This document shows positions 54,601 through 63,983 of a stretch of 64,000 nucleotides of DNA, one piece after another. The notes beneath the pieces are model-generated. The model was not told the DNA's origin, made no database searches, and saw nothing but the letters and a program-made list of their open reading frames with translations. The stretch's first letter is position 1; each line of letters starts with the position of its first letter. The DNA lies in contig NZ_JACWFH010000014.1 in the NCBI RefSeq assembly GCF_019749255.1, positions 1 through 64,000 of the forward strand. Reading direction: 5' to 3'. This stretch comes from Mesobacillus maritimus. Lineage in GTDB: Bacteria; Bacillota; Bacilli; Bacillales; Cytobacillaceae. The position numbers and the translations under genes were made by a program.

Positions 54601-55219
54601 AGGATAATTTATATAGGGGTATTAAAGTTTTAAACACATAGTCTACTTTATCCACGAATTCCTGTGGGCTCATTTGGACTGCAGTTTCCCGGGGAATATT
54701 ATATCCACATAGAATTTCTGCTTTTTTAACAGTTTGCAGACGGTTAAACATCTTTTGAAGTTCAGTCTTAGATAATCCATTGTGTTCGACCACATCAGGC
54801 TTTGTATGGTCAGTAGACCAGACAAATTCTTTAGGAGTTTCAACAAGTAGCTTTTCGACATTTCTTTCTAGTACTTTTCCGAACTCTTCTTTATTAGGCG
54901 CTTCGTATATTAAAGCGAACCAAATGAATACGTGCGTTTCCCAAAGCCCGATTTGAAAATGGGGCATCATTTTATAACCGCGGGGATTGGCGGCATAGGC
55001 AACCCATGTATCCTTTGGAGGATTTTTTGTTCTACGAGCATGTTTGGCAACATGGTAAAACATCTCATCTCCGGTTAGACTTGATAACTCTGGAGTAAAT
55101 TGTTTTCCGAGATCCTCTAGTTTTGGTCGAATATGTTGTTTAAGGGCCTCCATACGTTCGTCTAATCCCTCTATTGTAAAAACGTTAAAGTCTTCGTTTG
55201 TAAAACCTGAAAATGCCAT
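54599..55219 (-). CDS. yktB: YktB, UPF0637 family protein
   Basis: A 206-residue soluble protein ([68 protein letters not shown]), the UPF0637/YktB family. The function is unknown. AGGAGG precedes the ATG. Confidence 0.9.
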   Translation of the reverse strand: MAFSGFTNEDFNVFTIEGLDERMEALKQHIRPKLEDLGKQFTPELSSLTGDEMFYHVAKHARRTKNPPKDTWVAYAANPRGYKMMPHFQIGLWETHVFIWFALIYEAPNKEEFGKVLERNVEKLLVETPKEFVWSTDHTKPDVVEHNGLSKTELQKMFNRLQTVKKAEILCGYNIPRETAVQMSPQEFVDKVDYVFKTLIPLYKLS

Positions 55220-55389
55220 CTCTATAACCTCCTAGACCTTTGTAAGTATTGTAACAAACAAGAAGTAAATGTTGAAGTACGAGGAATTTGCTTTTAGGTT
55301 TTAGCACATATTTGTTGCAACGTCCATTATCTTTTCATAGAATATAAAAAATAAAAATATTTTGAAAATTACCCAAGGAGTGTATAAAA

Positions 55390-55584
55390 TTGAAACAATT
55401 AATGGATTTTATGGAGGGAAAGCCAGGAGAAAAGCAAAGAAAAGCTGTTTTAAGATTGGAAATGGATTATGAATTAGCAACTCTTTTTGAAGCAATGGGA
55501 GAATCCAATAAAACAAAGATAACCGCTTGTAAAAAGAATCTTGAACGAATTCGCAAAGAGCTAGTAGCATTAAAGGCTCTTTAA
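55390..55584 (+). CDS. ykzI: YkzI-like small protein
   Basis: A 64-residue helical protein, KQLMDFMEGKPGEKQRKAVLRLEMDYEL at the start, in the place of ykzI between yktB and yktC. The start is TTG, nine bases after AAGGAG. The function is unknown; the symbol is assigned by position and size. Confidence 0.72.
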   Translation: MKQLMDFMEGKPGEKQRKAVLRLEMDYELATLFEAMGESNKTKITACKKNLERIRKELVALKAL

Positions 55585-55650
55585 CGCCAAGGTGAAATGC
55601 GAAGGTATAGTGAAATGATTCATGATAAAACAAACATCAGGGGAAAATGA

Positions 55651-55686
55651 AAACGAACTCCTATATATAAAGGAGTTCGTTTTTGT
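55651..55686 (+). terminator. Terminator after ykzI
   Basis: A 12-bp stem (AAACGAACTCCT / AGGAGTTCGTTT) is followed by TTG. Confidence 0.8.
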
Positions 55687-55794
55687 GCTAATAATAGGGT
55701 GTAATAGAGGGAAATACTTGAAGCGGCACAACAATTCCTATAAGCTAAATTTAACCTTAAGAACCGAATTGAAAATGAAAAAATAGGGGGAAGA

Positions 55795-56598
55795 ATGATG
55801 GCGAATATGCACGAGATTGATACATATGCAAAGCAATGGATTAAAGAAGCTGGGGAACGAATTCGCGCTTCCTTTCCCAACACATTAAACATCAAGACAA
55901 AATCGAATCCCAATGACCTCGTAACGAATATTGATCAAGAAACAGAACAATATTTTATTGAAAAAATAAAAACAACCTATCCAGACCATAAAATTCTCGG
56001 CGAAGAAGGGTATGGAGATAAACTAACCGATCTTTCTGGAGTGGTCTGGATCATTGATCCAATTGATGGAACCATGAATTTTATCCATCAACAGCGGAAC
56101 TTTGCAATTTCAATTGGTATTTATGAAGATGGTGTAGGGAAAATTGGCCTTATTTATGATGTTGTTCTAGATGAACTCTATCATGTAGTGAAAGGGCAAG
56201 GTGTATTTGTGAATGGTGAGGAGTTGCAAATCTTAGAATCGAAGTCAGTCTCAGAATCCATAATCGCCTTAAATGCTACTTGGGTAACGGAGAATCGTCG
56301 ACTCCCTCCTGAATTACTCTCACCACTTGTTAAGGAAGCTCGCGGTACAAGGTCGTATGGTTCAGCAGCTTTAGAAATGGTGTATTTAGCATCAGGTAGA
56401 ATAGATGCCTATATCACCCCTAGGCTGGCTCCTTGGGACTTTGCTGCGGGAATCATTATGATTGAAGAATTGGGTGGAATTGCAACCGATTTAAGAGGAG
56501 AGGCTCTTGATTTGTTGAATCAAAGTTCAGTGTTTGTGGCTAGACCAGGTGTGCATAGCGAAATCATGCACCGGTATTTGAAGGATGGAAGATGGTAA
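55795..56598 (+). CDS. yktC: Inositol-monophosphatase family protein YktC
   Basis: A 267-residue metal-dependent phosphatase. Metal-site motifs GEEGYG, WIIDPIDGTMNFIHQ and APWDFAAGIIMIEELGG are intact. B. subtilis YktC acts on inositol monophosphate and related sugar phosphates; NADP phosphatase or FBPase activity in other members is possible. AGGGGGAAG precedes the ATG pair at 55795/55798. Confidence 0.9.
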   Translation: MMANMHEIDTYAKQWIKEAGERIRASFPNTLNIKTKSNPNDLVTNIDQETEQYFIEKIKTTYPDHKILGEEGYGDKLTDLSGVVWIIDPIDGTMNFIHQQRNFAISIGIYEDGVGKIGLIYDVVLDELYHVVKGQGVFVNGEELQILESKSVSESIIALNATWVTENRRLPPELLSPLVKEARGTRSYGSAALEMVYLASGRIDAYITPRLAPWDFAAGIIMIEELGGIATDLRGEALDLLNQSSVFVARPGVHSEIMHRYLKDGRW

Positions 56599-56625
56599 AA
56601 AGAGGAAGGCCGCGTTGGCGGCCCT

Positions 56626-56811
56626 CTATAGTTCTCCGCTTTCGCGAAGTTTTTTCTTTATTTTAAACCCAAAGCCCATTGTTATAATCGTAGCAACTAT
56701 GGATGCTACAGCCCCTAAGAGACTTTCCTCGCCGATGGCAACTCCAAGCCCCATAATACATACTGCAGCCGCAATTGCTAAAAATAATAGTGGCCATTTA
56801 ATTGTTCCCAT
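56626..56811 (-). CDS. ylaF: YlaF family small membrane protein
   Basis: A 61-residue protein with two hydrophobic helices (TIKWPLLFLAIAAAVCIMGLG and LLGAVASIVATIITMGFGF) and a basic tail, as in YlaF (DUF5325-like). The function is unknown. A longer frame starts at 56862; MGTIKWPL matches the family N-terminus and AAGGGGA lies 12 bases upstream. It is divergent from typA. Confidence 0.75.
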   Translation of the reverse strand: MGTIKWPLLFLAIAAAVCIMGLGVAIGEESLLGAVASIVATIITMGFGFKIKKKLRESGEL

Positions 56812-56933
56812 TTGATTTTTCAATCCCCTTGCATTATATTTTTTGAAAATATACGGTTTCACCTATTGTTGTGTTATAATAACTCAGTTATAAAAAAATG
56901 ATAACATATTTAAGATAAAGGCGGTTGACTTTT

Positions 56934-58769
56934 TTGAAATTAAGAGAAGATATAAGAAATATAGCAATTATTGCGCACGTTGACCATGGGAAAACGACAC
57001 TAGTGGATGAGCTGCTAAGACAAGCCGGCACATTCCGAGCAAATGAAAATGTCGAAGAACGAGCAATGGATTCAAATGATATTGAAAGAGAACGCGGAAT
57101 TACCATCCTTGCCAAAAACACAGGGATTAAATATAAAGACACTCGAATTAACATTCTTGACACTCCGGGACATGCGGATTTTGGCGGAGAAGTTGAACGA
57201 ATCATGAAAATGGTAGATGGTGTTCTCCTTGTGGTAGATGCTTATGAAGGATGTATGCCACAAACACGCTTCGTTCTGAAAAAAGCCCTAGAACAAAATA
57301 TCACACCAATTGTAGTAGTAAATAAAATTGACCGTGACTTTGCTCGACCAGAAGAAGTGGTTGATGAGGTTCTTGACTTGTTTATTGAATTAGGTGCGAA
57401 TGAAGATCAATTAGAATTCCCAGTTGTTTATGCTTCAGCAATCAATGGTACTGCAAGTTTATCGCCTGATAAGCAGGATGAAAACATGCAAGTTCTTTAT
57501 GAGTCAATTCTTGAGCATATCCCAGCGCCAGTGGATAACCGTGAGGAGCCATTACAATTCCAAGTGGCACTACTTGATTACAATGATTATGTAGGTCGTA
57601 TCGGGATTGGTCGTGTGTTCCGTGGGACAATGAAGGTTGGACAACAGGTTGCCTTGATGAAAATAGATGGTTCTATTAAACAGTTTAGGGTAACAAAGAT
57701 GTTTGGTTTCTTTGGATTAAAACGTGAAGAAATACAAGAAGCAAAAGCGGGCGATTTAATTGCCGTATCCGGTATGGAAGATATTAACGTTGGGGAAACA
57801 GTTTGTCCTATCGAACATCAGGATGCTCTTCCAATTCTTCGTATCGATGAGCCAACCCTTCAAATGACATTCCTTGTAAATAACAGTCCATTTGCAGGTA
57901 GAGAAGGAAAGTACTTGACTTCAAGAAAAATTGAAGAAAGACTTCGTGCACAATTACAAACGGATGTCAGTCTTCGTGTTGATAACACAGATTCTCCTGA
58001 TGCTTGGATTGTGTCTGGTCGTGGAGAACTACATCTATCTATTTTAATCGAAAACATGCGTCGTGAGGGTTATGAGCTCCAAGTGTCAAAACCTGAGGTT
58101 ATTGTAAAAGAAATTGATGGTGTACGTTGTGAACCAGTAGAACGGGTTCAAATTGATGTTCCTGAGGAAAATACTGGGGCGGTTATGGAGTCCATCGGTG
58201 CTAGGAAAGGCGAAATGCTTGATATGATTAACAGTGGTACAGGTCAGGTCCGCTTAATATTCAATGTACCGGCTCGTGGGTTAATTGGATATACGACTGA
58301 ATTTTTAACACTTACTCGTGGTTTCGGGATTATCAACCATACATTTGATAGCTATAAGCCAATGGCAACTGGTCAAGTGGGTGGAAGAAGACAAGGTGTT
58401 CTTGTATCCATGGAATCCGGAAAAGCGACAACTTATGGTATTATGGGAGTAGAAGATCGTGGAACAATCTTTGTTGATCCAGGTACGGAAATATACGAAG
58501 GTATGATTGTTGGCGAGCATACACGTGAAAATGATATCACCGTTAACATTACGAAAGTAAAACATGCAACCAATATTCGTTCTGCTAATAAGGATCAAAC
58601 CAATGTCATTAAAAAGCCAAGAATTATGACTTTGGAGGAATCACTTGAATACCTAAATGATGATGAATATTGTGAAGTGACACCAGAATCCATTCGCCTG
58701 CGTAAAAAAGTTCTTGATAAGAGTGAGCGCGAACGGGTTGCTAAGAAAAAGAAATACGCAGAATTATAA
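56934..58769 (+). CDS. typA: Ribosome-associated GTPase BipA/TypA
   Basis: A protein of about 611 residues, a translational GTPase related to EF-G and LepA that helps ribosome assembly and stress or cold adaptation. G1 AHVDHGKTT, switch RERGITI, G3 [15 protein letters not shown]4 NKIDR and the C-terminal [24 protein letters not shown] are intact. An upstream TTG at 56925 abuts the ribosome site AAAGGCGG, so the TTG at 56934 ([13 protein letters not shown]) is preferred. A strong terminator follows. Confidence 0.95.
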   Translation: MKLREDIRNIAIIAHVDHGKTTLVDELLRQAGTFRANENVEERAMDSNDIERERGITILAKNTGIKYKDTRINILDTPGHADFGGEVERIMKMVDGVLLVVDAYEGCMPQTRFVLKKALEQNITPIVVVNKIDRDFARPEEVVDEVLDLFIELGANEDQLEFPVVYASAINGTASLSPDKQDENMQVLYESILEHIPAPVDNREEPLQFQVALLDYNDYVGRIGIGRVFRGTMKVGQQVALMKIDGSIKQFRVTKMFGFFGLKREEIQEAKAGDLIAVSGMEDINVGETVCPIEHQDALPILRIDEPTLQMTFLVNNSPFAGREGKYLTSRKIEERLRAQLQTDVSLRVDNTDSPDAWIVSGRGELHLSILIENMRREGYELQVSKPEVIVKEIDGVRCEPVERVQIDVPEENTGAVMESIGARKGEMLDMINSGTGQVRLIFNVPARGLIGYTTEFLTLTRGFGIINHTFDSYKPMATGQVGGRRQGVLVSMESGKATTYGIMGVEDRGTIFVDPGTEIYEGMIVGEHTRENDITVNITKVKHATNIRSANKDQTNVIKKPRIMTLEESLEYLNDDEYCEVTPESIRLRKKVLDKSERERVAKKKKYAEL

Positions 58770-58775
58770 GAGTCG

Positions 58776-58823
58776 TTTCATGGAAGGGAAGGTTTTTTCC
58801 TTCCTATCCATGAAAAGTTTTTT
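58776..58823 (+). terminator. Terminator after typA
   Basis: A long hairpin with outer stem TTTCATGGA / TCCATGAAA and inner AGGAAGG-type pairing is followed by TTTTTTAT. Confidence 0.82.
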
Positions 58824-58850
58824 ATATGAGCAGAAGTAGGGGGAAGTAGG

Positions 58851-59174
58851 ATGGGTAGTATAGATGTTAGCCAGAGGTTGACTTTTTTTGCAGCACTTTT
58901 CAAAGTGGATGAAAATCCAGACTTGGGTATGTGGATGCTCTACTTGACTATTCTTCTATTAAGTATAGCCGTTTATAAAATGGGCTTTGCTAAGAAGCTA
59001 CCAATCGGAAAATCAATTCTAATCTATTTGTTTCTTGGTTTTGGATGTACATTTTTGAGTTTTCTTGGTATTTTTCTTCCGATAGCAGAGGGTCTTGTTG
59101 TCGCGGCGTTAATTTTAATTATTTATAAGATTCGTCGGCACTTTCATCAAAAACAAGAAATGGATGTTAGCTGA
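58851..59174 (+). CDS. ylaH: YlaH-like membrane protein
   Basis: A 107-residue protein with three hydrophobic helices (about 25-42, 52-68 and 72-93) and a basic end, recognised as YlaH. The function is unknown. AGGGGGAAGTAGG precedes the ATG. The next gene begins 8 bases downstream, so they are probably cotranscribed. Confidence 0.85.
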   Translation: MGSIDVSQRLTFFAALFKVDENPDLGMWMLYLTILLLSIAVYKMGFAKKLPIGKSILIYLFLGFGCTFLSFLGIFLPIAEGLVVAALILIIYKIRRHFHQKQEMDVS

Positions 59175-59182
59175 GGTGAAGG

Positions 59183-59476
59183 ATGATGATGTCTTTACAA
59201 GACAAACTTTATAACTGGCTAACTATTAAGGTAGTTGTCGATGCCAGACCTGAGGATACTGCGGCTAGGGATACAATGAATATGTTTGAGCAACTTCTTG
59301 CAGATGAAAATGGTATCAAGAGCCCTGAAGTTACGGTGGATGAGGACATGTACTATATTGCAGTAAAAAGTGATGAACAACAGAAAACATATCGGTTTCC
59401 ACGTGAATTAATTGAGGTCATGTTAGATCAAATTAGCGATGAGCCTGAGAAATATGTGAATTATCCAGAAAAATAG
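59183..59476 (+). CDS. Conserved small hypothetical protein in the ylaH operon
   Basis: A 97-residue acidic soluble protein (LQDKLYNWLTIKVVVDARPEDTAARDTMNMFEQLL, then RFPRELIEVMLDQISDEPEKYVNYPEK). I recall similar unnamed proteins at this place in other bacilli but no domain name. GAGGTGAAGG precedes three consecutive ATG codons. It is followed by a bidirectional terminator. Confidence 0.7.
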   Translation: MMMSLQDKLYNWLTIKVVVDARPEDTAARDTMNMFEQLLADENGIKSPEVTVDEDMYYIAVKSDEQQKTYRFPRELIEVMLDQISDEPEKYVNYPEK

Positions 59477-59556
59477 AATGGACAAGGGGATGGAAAAAAG
59501 GTAAGCGTACATTATGTGGCTTTCTTCCATTCAACACTTGTTTCAATCATCAAAAA

Positions 59557-59590
59557 AGGAAAGGCCGCCTCTTTTTAGGCGGCCTTTCCT
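59557..59590. terminator. Bidirectional terminator
   Basis: A perfect 14-bp stem (AGGAAAGGCCGCCT / AGGCGGCCTTTCCT) lies between convergent genes. Confidence 0.9.
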
Positions 59591-59623
59591 ATTTCCCTGA
59601 GGTAGCTAGTTAGTCATTTCTTT

Positions 59624-59824
59624 CTACCAATCATCCTTCTCGACTGGTGACTTGTAAAGACGAAACTGTCCGGTTTGAATTCGTTTCTTAGTATTTTCAG
59701 CAATTCGTATATGACAATCATTGCACATATATGTGTGAATCGGGCGATTTCTTAGTTGCTTTGCTTGAAGGGTTTCATCATTAATGGTTTCAATTTTGTC
59801 ACAGATTACACATTTAACTCTCAT
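59624..59824 (-). CDS. ylaI: YlaI zinc-finger-like protein
   Basis: A 66-residue protein with two CxxC pairs (VKCVICDK and YMCNDCH), a likely zinc-binding site, recognised as the YlaI/DUF2197 family. The function is unknown. GAGGTG before the ATG at 59824 (MRVKCVICD) decides the start. Confidence 0.88.
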   Translation of the reverse strand: MRVKCVICDKIETINDETLQAKQLRNRPIHTYMCNDCHIRIAENTKKRIQTGQFRLYKSPVEKDDW

Positions 59825-59955
59825 GTTCACACCTCAAATTATCTTTCGTATGATTCTTTATAGTATATCATGGATTGGATTTGAAGTTATAGTTGTCTAT
59901 TTGCTCTGATAATGCATACATAGTAAGATGATGATAGTGTAAGGAGGATGGTTTT

Positions 59956-60411
59956 ATGGCAAACGAAGTCGAACCACAATTAATTAAAGAGTTGTTCGAA
60001 GAATTACAAACCGAGCGTTATGTTACGATTGCTACAATAGACCATGAAACAGGTGGGCCAAATGTCAGTGCACTTTCATGGCTGTTAGCGAAGGATGAAA
60101 AAACAATATTATTTGCTGCCGATAGTCGTTCGCGGATCATCGAAAATATTAAAGGGAATCGTTTTGTTGCCATCACTCTTGTTGCGAATGAGTCCACTTA
60201 TTCCATTCAAGGAAAAGCAGAAGTGACCACAGGAAGAATAGATGGAATCCCGCTAAAACTATCAATGGTTAAACTGGAAATTGATGAAGTGAGAGACGTC
60301 ATGTTCTATGGGTCGAAAATTGTTACAGAGCCAATGTATGATAAAATTTATGATCCGACAGCAGCTACAAAATTAGATCAACAAGTAATGGAGACATTAA
60401 AAAAAGCTTAG
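59956..60411 (+). CDS. Pyridoxamine 5'-phosphate oxidase-family protein
   Basis: A 151-residue split-barrel flavin-binding protein (ERYVTIATIDHETGGPNVSALSWLLAKDEKTILFAADSRSRIIENI). The PPOX fold binds FMN, F420 or haem; the residues seen do not settle the cofactor. It is too short and divergent for PdxH. AAGGAGGATGG precedes the ATG. Its stop lies inside the downstream terminator stem. Confidence 0.82.
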   Translation: MANEVEPQLIKELFEELQTERYVTIATIDHETGGPNVSALSWLLAKDEKTILFAADSRSRIIENIKGNRFVAITLVANESTYSIQGKAEVTTGRIDGIPLKLSMVKLEIDEVRDVMFYGSKIVTEPMYDKIYDPTAATKLDQQVMETLKKA

Positions 60412-60433
60412 TCAGCGACTAAGCCTTTTTAAT
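60401..60433 (+). terminator. Terminator overlapping the PPOX gene end
   Basis: AAAAAGCTTAGTC pairs with GACTAAGCCTTTTT (one bulged C); the TAG stop at 60409 is in the left arm. Confidence 0.8.
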
Positions 60434-60572
60434 GTCTCTTTTCTTGAACGTTTGCTTAGATAAGTGGGATTTCCCTCAGTTTCACTACTGATTTCCGTTT
60501 GATAATGGAAAAGAGCGTGAAAACCGTACGAAACAGCTTATTTTGCGTTAAAATCCACGTTGGCATATAAAA

Positions 60573-61178
60573 TTAATTTTCCCGTTTCTCTTTTTCATAA
60601 TTAGACTGACGATTCTGGGTTTTATCAAGCTGTTTCTCTTCCTTTTCAGATAGTTTCTCGTTAGAACTATCAGTTGGCTCTGGATCTTTAGGGAGCGGTT
60701 CAAGATTATCAGCAGGAACCTCAGGGATAATCCTTCCGGTTATATCAGCAAGTTCATTCATTATTCCTTTGATTGGGTGGCCATTTCGAAAGTCTTTTGC
60801 AACTTCCTTTAGTCTAGCTGTTAGGTCGGGATCTGCAACTACCATTGCATTCGCACCATGTGGGTCATCCTTCATACTCTCTGAAACAGCATATTTAATC
60901 GACCCAACTTCAGAACGTTCTAAATCATCTTTAACATCAATTCCTACAACGGCAAAGTCCCCAATGACTAGTGCAGTGGCATCCTTCACTTCAGGTATCC
61001 GTTCAGCCAATTCTGCAAGGTGATTAGATTTGTCTTCACTTTCTTTGCGGTTAACGGTTTCTTCTGTGCTGTTTTGCACTTTGACTCTATCGTCTTGTTC
61101 ATCTTGGGAGGCATTGTTCCCTGCCCCACAGCCTGTGATTACAAAAAGTAAACAAAACAAACTAATGATTTTTTTCAC
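60573..61178 (-). CDS. ylaJ: YhcN/YlaJ-family sporulation lipoprotein
   Basis: A 201-residue lipoprotein: signal MKKIISLFCLLFVITGC with lipobox ITGC (Cys17), an Asp/Glu/Ser-rich linker, then the YhcN/YlaJ domain (HLAELAERIPEVKDATALVIGDFAVVGIDVK to DLTARLKEVAKDFRNGHPIKGIMNELADITGRIIPEVP). Such proteins are in the spore inner membrane/coat region of bacilli. The start is GTG, nine bases after GGGGGTG. The C-terminal 40 residues are charged and low complexity. Confidence 0.9.
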   Translation of the reverse strand: MKKIISLFCLLFVITGCGAGNNASQDEQDDRVKVQNSTEETVNRKESEDKSNHLAELAERIPEVKDATALVIGDFAVVGIDVKDDLERSEVGSIKYAVSESMKDDPHGANAMVVADPDLTARLKEVAKDFRNGHPIKGIMNELADITGRIIPEVPADNLEPLPKDPEPTDSSNEKLSEKEEKQLDKTQNRQSNYEKEKREN

Positions 61179-61529
61179 TTGTTAGAACACCCCCGAAAAA
61201 ATTTACTTTGTGAAAGATGTGATGGATAAGAACCTTTTAAAGTTAAATTTGATCCTTTTTATCTTTAGGTACTTGCAACCCCGCAGATGCAAGGTGTTGA
61301 AAAGTTCTAGGGGCTAATGCCCCTAGGTAATTAACGGGCAGTACATTCTTAGTTGTTTAAAGCATTTGGTGTAGGAATACCGCCCGAAAATCAACAATAA
61401 AAAAGTATTGCTTACATGTATTGTGTAAAATAAATTCTATCTTTATACAGGAAAACATATATTTTACCAAAGTCTCTGCTGATGGTGATTTGGCGGCGCC
61501 AGAAAAACAAGAAGGTGGGAGGCAAGATT
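61179..61529. other. Intergenic region before phoH-like gene, with a palindrome
   Basis: No gene seen. CTAGGGGC-TAAT-GCCCCTAG (61307-61326) is a perfect 8-bp hairpin without a T-run, and CTTGCA/TGCAAG pair just before it (61272-61293). The region separates divergent ylaJ and the PhoH gene, so the elements could be operator or RNA structure. The GGGAGG ribosome site of the next gene is at 61517-61522. Confidence 0.45.
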
Positions 61530-62867
61530 TTGACAAAAATATATGTACTTGATACAAATGTCCTGCTACAGGACCCATATTCCATTTTTTCATTTCAAGA
61601 CAACGAGGTAGTTATTCCTGCCGTAGTTCTAGAAGAAGTTGATTCTAAAAAACGTAATATGGACGAGATTGGGCGTAATGCTAGGCAGGTATCTAGAATT
61701 ATTGATGGGCTTAGGGAAACCGGTAAATTGCATGAAAAAATCCCTCTCGATAACGGCGGATCAGTTAGAATTGAATTAAATCATCGTTCCTTCCATCAGC
61801 TTCAAGAGGTCTTTGTTGAAAAGACAAATGATAATCGAATCCTAGCTGTTGCGAAAAACTTGTCTTTAGAGGAACAAACGAAAGAGGACGGTCGTCCAGT
61901 TATTTTGGTAAGTAAAGATGCGCTTGTCAGGGTAAAGGCAGATGCAATCGGGCTAGCCTCGGAGGATTTTCTGAGTGATCGAGTGATAGAAGTGAATGAT
62001 TTGTATACGGGGTTTGAGGAAATATACGTTGCAGGAGAGTTATTAAACCGTTTTTATGTAAAAGGAGAACTAGAGCTAACGGAGATTAGTGGACCAAAGT
62101 TATATCCAAATCAATTTGTCATTCTTAAAGACAGTTTAGGTAGTTCTTCTTCCGCTATTGGAATGGTGGACAAGAAAAAGAAATTTGTAAAAAAGCTAGT
62201 TTTCGATCAAGAAGGAAAACAAATCTGGGGAATTAGGGCGAGAAATGTCCAACAAATTATGGCGTTAGAGCTATTGTTACGTGATGACATTCCACTTGTT
62301 ACGTTGACAGGAAGAGCTGGAACAGGAAAAACGTTACTAACCCTAGCAACGGGACTTTTTCAAACAGAGGATTTAGGAGAATATAAAAAACTGGTTGTTG
62401 CACGGCCTATCGTACCAGTAGGAAAGGATTTAGGGTTTCTGCCAGGAGAAAAACAGGAAAAGCTTCGACCGTGGATGCAACCTATTTTTGATAATCTTGA
62501 GTTTTTATTTAATACGAAAAAACCAGGGGAACTGGATGCTATATTAGCAGGGATGGGGTCTATTGAGGTTGAAGCTCTGACGTATATAAGAGGACGTAGC
62601 ATTCCGGAGCAGTTCATCATCATCGATGAGGCCCAAAATTTAACCAAGCATGAAGTAAAAACCATTTTAACACGAGTCGGAGAGAGAAGTAAGATCGTGT
62701 TAATGGGAGACCCCGATCAAATAGACCATCCTTATCTTGATGCGTATAATAATGGCCTTACATACGTGGTCGAAAAGTTTAAAGACCAACAGATTGCAGG
62801 CCATGTTAAATTAATAAAAGGAGAAAGGTCTGCACTAGCACAATTAGCAGCAGACATTCTAAAATAA
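61530..62867 (+). CDS. ylaK: PIN-PhoH family ATPase/ribonuclease (YlaK)
   Basis: A protein of about 445 residues combining an N-terminal PIN nuclease domain (YVLDTNVLLQDP, with acidic residues EEVDSKK and NDNRILAVAK) and a C-terminal PhoH ATPase domain (Walker A LTGRAGTGKTLLT, VARPIVPVGKDLGFLPG, Walker B FIIIDEAQN). PhoH2-type proteins have RNA helicase and RNase activity. GGGAGG seven bases before the TTG at 61530 decides the start against an upstream frame from 61482. Confidence 0.9.
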   Translation: MTKIYVLDTNVLLQDPYSIFSFQDNEVVIPAVVLEEVDSKKRNMDEIGRNARQVSRIIDGLRETGKLHEKIPLDNGGSVRIELNHRSFHQLQEVFVEKTNDNRILAVAKNLSLEEQTKEDGRPVILVSKDALVRVKADAIGLASEDFLSDRVIEVNDLYTGFEEIYVAGELLNRFYVKGELELTEISGPKLYPNQFVILKDSLGSSSSAIGMVDKKKKFVKKLVFDQEGKQIWGIRARNVQQIMALELLLRDDIPLVTLTGRAGTGKTLLTLATGLFQTEDLGEYKKLVVARPIVPVGKDLGFLPGEKQEKLRPWMQPIFDNLEFLFNTKKPGELDAILAGMGSIEVEALTYIRGRSIPEQFIIIDEAQNLTKHEVKTILTRVGERSKIVLMGDPDQIDHPYLDAYNNGLTYVVEKFKDQQIAGHVKLIKGERSALAQLAADILK

Positions 62868-62899
62868 AAAACAGGCGATTTCCTCGCCTGTTTTTTATT
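62866..62899 (+). terminator. Terminator after ylaK
   Basis: A 13-bp perfect stem (AAAAAACAGGCGA / TCGCCTGTTTTTT) overlaps the end of the gene. Confidence 0.9.
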
Positions 62900-62972
62900 T
62901 TAGCTCTCTTAATACATGGCTGTTTGAAACGGATATCAGCAAGCCAGTTTGAATTACAAAAACGAGTGAGAG

Positions 62973-63470
62973 TTATTTTATAATAAATTGCTTTATCCCT
63001 TTTAGTGGGCTTTGCTGGTTTGTACCATCCCCGTAATAAACATGGACAGGACCACCATCGGTCAGCTGTTTCCCATTTTTAGAGAAGCCAAGAATTAGTT
63101 TTAAAGCTTCATTGAGAGGTAATTCTGTAGCTCCTTCACTATGTTCAATCAAGAGTGTCTTTGCGCCTTCTTGTGGCTCTGCATTTAGAATGAAGGGCTC
63201 AAAAGGAATTCCGAAAGTACCTTCCATCATTCTTTGCTTTTCGTACTTCCGTTCACTTTTAAGGGTCGGTGGAAACACAGCACCTTCCATGATTTCTCTA
63301 TCCCAATGTTTAGAAATAGATTTGGTATACTCCTCAAGTTCATCTTTTTTATCTTTGTTCTCTTGGAAATATGTATCTAAATCCACTTTTCGGTCGTCAA
63401 AAATCCAGACACTAGGATCTAGGGTGATTTGATAGTTTACTTTACCAGTGATATGAATGATTAATTCCAC
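62973..63470 (-). CDS. ylaL: YlaL-like conserved protein
   Basis: A 165-residue soluble protein (MELIIHITGKVNYQITLDPSVWIFDDRKVDL, EGATELPLNEALKLILGFSKNGKQL) recognised as YlaL by sequence impression and position. No catalytic motif seen. The start is GTG after AGGGGGAAAAGGC. Function unknown. Confidence 0.82.
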   Translation of the reverse strand: MELIIHITGKVNYQITLDPSVWIFDDRKVDLDTYFQENKDKKDELEEYTKSISKHWDREIMEGAVFPPTLKSERKYEKQRMMEGTFGIPFEPFILNAEPQEGAKTLLIEHSEGATELPLNEALKLILGFSKNGKQLTDGGPVHVYYGDGTNQQSPLKGIKQFIIK

Positions 63471-63650
63471 GCCTTTTCCCCCTATAAAAAAATGTTCTTC
63501 CCAAGTATATCTTTAATCTTTGTAAATGTCATATCTCTATTTCTAGAATGAGGGAATAAGTTTTCTGAATCCTTATTATTCTTGCATTTTTGGATGCTTA
63601 AGGGTAAAATTTATAGATAGATTGGTTAATGCTCGGAAACGGGGGGATCA

Positions 63651-63935
63651 ATGTTGGCGTCTGAAATGATAATTAATCACCAAGAAAAAGCCCATGCCTT
63701 ATTGAAGGCTGACGCTGATAAGATATTAAAGCTGATTAAAGTGCAAATGGATAACCTAACTATGCCTCAATGTCCTCTCTATGAAGAAGTTTTGGACACG
63801 CAAATGTTTGGGTTATCGAGGGAGATAGATTTTGCAGTTAGACTCGGCTTAATAGAGGAAGCGGAAGGGAAAACAATCCTCGGTGAGCTTGAGAGAGAGT
63901 TATCTGCTCTTCATGAAGCTTCCACGAGAAAATAA
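63651..63935 (+). CDS. ylaN: YlaN, iron-responsive partner of Fur
   Basis: A 94-residue helical protein of the DUF1507 family ([59 protein letters not shown]). Work in B. subtilis and Staphylococcus links YlaN to Fe(II) and relief of Fur repression, making it essential when iron is scarce. The GGGGGGATCA ribosome site precedes the ATG at 63651. A terminator follows. Confidence 0.93.
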   Translation: MLASEMIINHQEKAHALLKADADKILKLIKVQMDNLTMPQCPLYEEVLDTQMFGLSREIDFAVRLGLIEEAEGKTILGELERELSALHEASTRK

Positions 63936-63942
63936 GATAGCT

Positions 63943-63983
63943 AAAAACTCAAACAGTTCTAGAGAATTGTTTGAGTTTTTTTT
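63943..63983 (+). terminator. Terminator after ylaN
   Basis: AAAAACTCAAACA pairs with TGTTTGAGTTTTT, followed by more T residues. Confidence 0.88.

Noticed and set aside
61357-61593. Minus-strand 78-codon ORF overlapping the ylaK start
   Set aside because: It overlaps the strong PIN-PhoH gene start and lacks its own ribosome site and domain.
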